Assembly (NCBI RefSeq): GCF_005405065.1
Contig: NZ_BJDI01000019.1
Span: 1 to 50,450, forward strand
DNA length: 50,450 bases
Reading direction: 5' to 3'
Source: Lactiplantibacillus nangangensis
GTDB lineage: Bacteria > Bacillota > Bacilli > Lactobacillales > Lactobacillaceae
Part shown: piece after piece, positions 47,729-50,450 of the stretch
How the letters are laid out: every line of letters starts with the position of its first letter
Position numbering within the stretch: the first letter of the stretch is position 1
Position numbers and translations under genes: made by a program
Notes under the pieces: model-generated
What the model was told of the DNA's origin: nothing
The model's input: only the letters and a program-made list of their open reading frames with translations
Databases searched by the model: none

Positions 47729-49126
47729 ATGAAAAATACAGCTAATTGGCGGCCGGTTCATTTGCCGGAAGCCTTAACGGTTTTACTGATTATGTTGGCA
47801 ATTATGGGATTGGGTGTCATTAAATTTGGACTGTCGCCGCAGACCCCAGTAATTCTAGTCATTGCACTGGTTATTTTGTGGGGACGGGTCCGCGGTGCCA
47901 ACTGGGATGACATTCATGGTGGGATTATTGATGGCATCAAAACTGGGATTATTCCAATTTTTATTTTCTTATTAATTGGGGCCCTGATCAGTGTTTGGAT
48001 TGCGGCCGGGATTATTCCATCTATGATGGTCTTCGGGTTCCATTTGATCTCAGCGCAATGGTTCGTCCCATCAGTCTTCTTAGTTTGTGCAATTATCGGG
48101 ACTTCCATTGGGAGTGCCTTCACGATTATTTCCACCATTGGGATTGCCTTATTTGGGATTGGAACCACTATGGGTATCAATCCGGCCTTGATTGCCGGAG
48201 CAATTATTTCTGGGGCTATTTTTGGCGACAAAACGTCCCCACTCTCCGATTCGACCAATTTAGCGGCCGCAATTGCTGAAAGTGACCTGTTTGACCACAT
48301 TCGTAACTTAATGTGGTCAACGATCCCCGCTTTTATCGTCTCACTGATCGGCTACACGATTCTCGGCGCTGGCGCCGCCACTGAGACCCATCTTGGCAAA
48401 ATCAACACGACCTTAGCCGTACTCAATCAGAATTTCACGATTAGCTGGTGGGCCGCTTTGCCGCTGATTTTAATGCTCATTTGTGCCTTACGGAAAATCC
48501 CGGCGATCGCCACCTTATTAATGAACATTACCTTAGCAATCGTGATGATCTTTGTTCAGAATCCCCACACCCCGCTCACCAAAATTGCGACGATGATCGA
48601 AACCGGCTTTGTTTCTAAAACCGGCAACGCCAGCGTTGACCAGTTGCTCTCACGGGGTGGCATCAGCGCGATGATGGGCACCGTCTCCTTAATCCTTTTA
48701 ACCTTATCTTTAGGGGGACTATTGATGCGTTTCAATTTGATTCAAACTGCGATGGTGCCACTCGCAAAACGACTACAAAACGCTGGCATGACTGTTACCG
48801 CGACCATCTTAGCCGGTATCGGCGTCAACATCTTCGTTGGGGAACAATACTTATCAGTCATTTTACCCGGCAAAGCGTTTAAAAAGACGTTTAATGAGCA
48901 AGGCTTGGCAAATCTAGCCTTAAGTCGGGTGCTTGAAGACGGTGGAACCGTGATCAACTACTTGATTCCATGGGGAGTTGCTGGAGCTTTCGCAGCCAAT
49001 ACGTTAGGTGTTTCCACCCTCGCCTACCTGCCATTCTGTTTCTTTAGTTTATTATCACCCGTTTTCTCAATCATTAGCGGCTTCACCGGTTGGGGATTGA
49101 AACGACAAAAGCCAGCTAAAGCTTAA
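47729..49126 (+). CDS. NhaC-type transporter, probably tyrosine uptake
   Basis: 465-aa polytopic membrane protein of the NhaC Na+/H+ antiporter family (about 11-12 helices). Motifs include GTSIGSAFTIISTIGIA and GDKTSPLSDSTNLA, the family's core. NhaC members under T-box control are generally thought to carry amino acids; the UAC specifier here points to tyrosine. Tyrosine could feed tyramine or protein synthesis. I use the ATG at 47729 (AGAGGAGTGG upstream); the frame reaching 47609 would begin inside the T-box. A structured repeat follows the stop. Confidence 0.88.
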   Translation: MKNTANWRPVHLPEALTVLLIMLAIMGLGVIKFGLSPQTPVILVIALVILWGRVRGANWDDIHGGIIDGIKTGIIPIFIFLLIGALISVWIAAGIIPSMMVFGFHLISAQWFVPSVFLVCAIIGTSIGSAFTIISTIGIALFGIGTTMGINPALIAGAIISGAIFGDKTSPLSDSTNLAAAIAESDLFDHIRNLMWSTIPAFIVSLIGYTILGAGAATETHLGKINTTLAVLNQNFTISWWAALPLILMLICALRKIPAIATLLMNITLAIVMIFVQNPHTPLTKIATMIETGFVSKTGNASVDQLLSRGGISAMMGTVSLILLTLSLGGLLMRFNLIQTAMVPLAKRLQNAGMTVTATILAGIGVNIFVGEQYLSVILPGKAFKKTFNEQGLANLALSRVLEDGGTVINYLIPWGVAGAFAANTLGVSTLAYLPFCFFSLLSPVFSIISGFTGWGLKRQKPAKA

Positions 49127-49171
49127 GCTAGTCGTTTCCGCCTCTGGGTGCCGCTGATAACAGGCGGTCGT

Positions 49172-49243
49172 GGGACCGGGGCCAGCCTGAGAAACGTCGG
49201 CCCCCTCGCCCGCATGCACTCAACAACAACCGGAAGCGGCAAT
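49172..49243. repeat. Structured intergenic repeat, family 2, copy B
   Basis: GGGGCC (49178-49183) pairs with GGCCCC (49199-49204). The tail CGCATG-N7 plus a 20-mer (49211-49243) matches copy A. The left part GGGACCGGGGCCAGCCTGAGAA also resembles GGGACGGTGCCAGCTAGAA in copy A. Copy B lacks most of A's inner loop. Confidence 0.65.
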
Positions 49244-49358
49244 TATTGACTATCTCTCATAACCCCAATCAATCCAGCATAAAGCCATAACCCAAATGCA
49301 AGCAAAGGAACTTACTAAGTTAGTCAGTAAACACAAGCTCGAATCCGATGGTCGTGAC

Positions 49359-49388
49359 TTGTGATTATCACCGTCCCCCCGCTACAAT
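49359..49388 (+). promoter_or_regulatory. Promoter of the quinone-oxidoreductase-like gene
   Basis: TTGTGA (49359-49364), 18 bp, TACAAT (49383-49388), 40 bp before the ATG. Confidence 0.55.
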
Positions 49389-49427
49389 TAAGTTGCAGGA
49401 ATTTCTTTATCAAGGAGGGGGAACAGG

Positions 49428-50342
49428 ATGCTTGCATATGGTTATCGAAAATTTGGGGGACCCGCCGTTTTTGAAACAATTGATCAACCGGCTTTAAAGC
49501 CGACTGCCAATCAGGTGGTGATTGCGACTTTAGCAGTCAACTTAAACGATGAGGATCGAATTGAACGCTTAGGCGCCAATGTATCGACGCCATTACCAAT
49601 GATCCCCGGCCACGATGTTGTTGGCCGCGTGGTTCAAGTTGGCGCCGCAGTCACGGACTTACCAGTTGGCACACTGGTGGCAGCTCATACAGAACACGCT
49701 TACGCCGAACAAGTTTGTTTGGACGCTGACAGTACCGTTACCGTGCCGGATAATTTATCCCCGACACAAGCTGTCAGTTTGATTACACCCGGCATTACGG
49801 CTTATAAAGCGGTGCGTTATTTTGCTGATGTACAACCAGATCAAACGGTCATCGTCAAAGGCGCCGCTGGCGGGGTTGGTTCACTGGTCGTCCAACTTTC
49901 AAAACGCGTGGGCGCAAAAGTTATTGCCATCGCCAGCCAAAAACATGCGGATCGATTGACCGCATTAGGCGTCGACCAATTCGTCGCCTATGATCATCAG
50001 GACCCCGCACACGTCTTAGCAGACTGTGGGGATGTCATCATTAATGTGGCCTTGAATGGCGTCGATGGCAAGGCTGACTTAGCCATGGCTAAGTTTGACG
50101 CGACGATTGCGTCAGTGGCTGGCAGCTTACCAGCGACGAGTAAATCTATTCGCTTCCGGTCGATTCACGCCACGAATGCGATCTCTGATCAGGCAGCCTT
50201 ACAAATGTTATTTAAATTACTCAGTATTGGTCAGTTACAGACTAATATCGGCTATCATTTACCCTTTAGCTTGGCAGGTTTTATCGAAGGCCACGAGTTA
50301 TTGGATCAGCCTCATAACGGTCGTATCGTCATTGAAAAGTAA
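49428..50342 (+). CDS. Zinc-free MDR-family NADPH:quinone reductase-like protein
   Basis: 304-aa medium-chain dehydrogenase/reductase. The GroES-like N-terminal domain (about 1-120) contains IPGHDVVGRVVQVG. The Rossmann domain has the nucleotide loop VKGAAGGVGSLVVQLSKRVG (about 145-164). No catalytic or structural zinc cysteines are present, so it belongs to the QOR/zeta-crystallin-like branch that reduces quinones or enones with NADPH. The substrate is not known. The start is ATG at 49428 with AAGGAGGGGG about 6 nt upstream. The remaining 100 bp of the window hold no recognisable gene. Confidence 0.93.
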   Translation: MLAYGYRKFGGPAVFETIDQPALKPTANQVVIATLAVNLNDEDRIERLGANVSTPLPMIPGHDVVGRVVQVGAAVTDLPVGTLVAAHTEHAYAEQVCLDADSTVTVPDNLSPTQAVSLITPGITAYKAVRYFADVQPDQTVIVKGAAGGVGSLVVQLSKRVGAKVIAIASQKHADRLTALGVDQFVAYDHQDPAHVLADCGDVIINVALNGVDGKADLAMAKFDATIASVAGSLPATSKSIRFRSIHATNAISDQAALQMLFKLLSIGQLQTNIGYHLPFSLAGFIEGHELLDQPHNGRIVIEK

Positions 50343-50450
50343 CTGAAAAGGTCCCTACCAAACCAACCATTAGTTTGTACTAGTCCCTGTCAAGTTGACA
50401 GATGAAATAATATAATTTTGCGAGTGTTGCTTAAGCGGCTTCACTGCGGT

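Noticed and set aside
50395-50416. Promoter at the right edge (TTGACA and TATAAT)
   Set aside because: The two hexamers are only 10 bp apart, too close to act as one promoter; the window ends before any gene.

Overview
The window looks like chromosomal DNA of a lactic acid bacterium of the Lactiplantibacillus plantarum group. The evidence is a mannitol PTS operon in the order mtlA-mtlR-mtlF-mtlD, an LPQTDE sortase motif on a large Cna_B surface protein, T-box and THI-element regulation, strong AGGAGG-type ribosome binding sites, several TTG starts, and moderate GC with AT-rich intergenic DNA. The gene content resembles what I remember of the plantarum sugar and amino-acid region; I ran no database search.

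Layout. 1-1700: a small exported protein, thioredoxin, and a divergent MerR-like DNA-binding protein. 1.8-7.4 kb: the mannitol operon on the minus strand, with a promoter, a cre site and MtlR-type half-sites upstream of mtlA. 7.7-14.4 kb: C69 dipeptidase, two MFS exporters, a carboxylesterase, and nagB with two NagR-type operators. 14.6-17.5 kb: a probable 70-nt small RNA, a 112-bp palindromic element, a GreA homologue, a 52-aa membrane peptide, an aldo/keto reductase and a glutathione peroxidase. 17.6-20.6 kb: a TPP riboswitch and the ykoEDC ECF thiamine-precursor transporter, followed by a second palindromic element. 20.7-26.2 kb: an ABC-F protein with an attenuator leader, a Fluc/CrcB pair, a small membrane protein, acetate kinase, a short NFACT-R (RqcH-like) protein and a DUF1801 protein. 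26.2-31 kb: an orphan structured RNA next to an Sm-like 73-aa protein, an aldo/keto reductase, a solo TnpB element, a GyrI-like protein and a phosphoglycerate-mutase-like phosphatase. 31.1-34.2 kb: the serine operon serC-serA-GNAT behind a serine-rich leader peptide and attenuator. 34.2-39.2 kb: two tandem peptide-binding lipoproteins, an Rgg-type regulator and a 43-aa peptide. 39.2-43.5 kb: the 1402-aa LPxTG adhesin. 43.7-50.4 kb: an MFS exporter, a small membrane protein, a 1-kb gene-free tract with a motif repeated every 222 bp, a LysR regulator, a tyrosine T-box plus NhaC-type transporter, and a quinone-oxidoreductase-like enzyme.

Regulatory RNA is the most notable theme. The window holds a TPP riboswitch, a Tyr T-box, an apparent serine leader-peptide attenuator, an ABC-F attenuator with a tiny upstream ORF, and two orphan RNAs with their own promoters and terminators. 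It also holds two families of structured intergenic repeats. In one of these the outer stems differ between copies yet stay perfectly paired. The best candidates for undescribed biology are the serine attenuator, the covarying 112-bp elements, and the Sm-like protein beside an orphan RNA.
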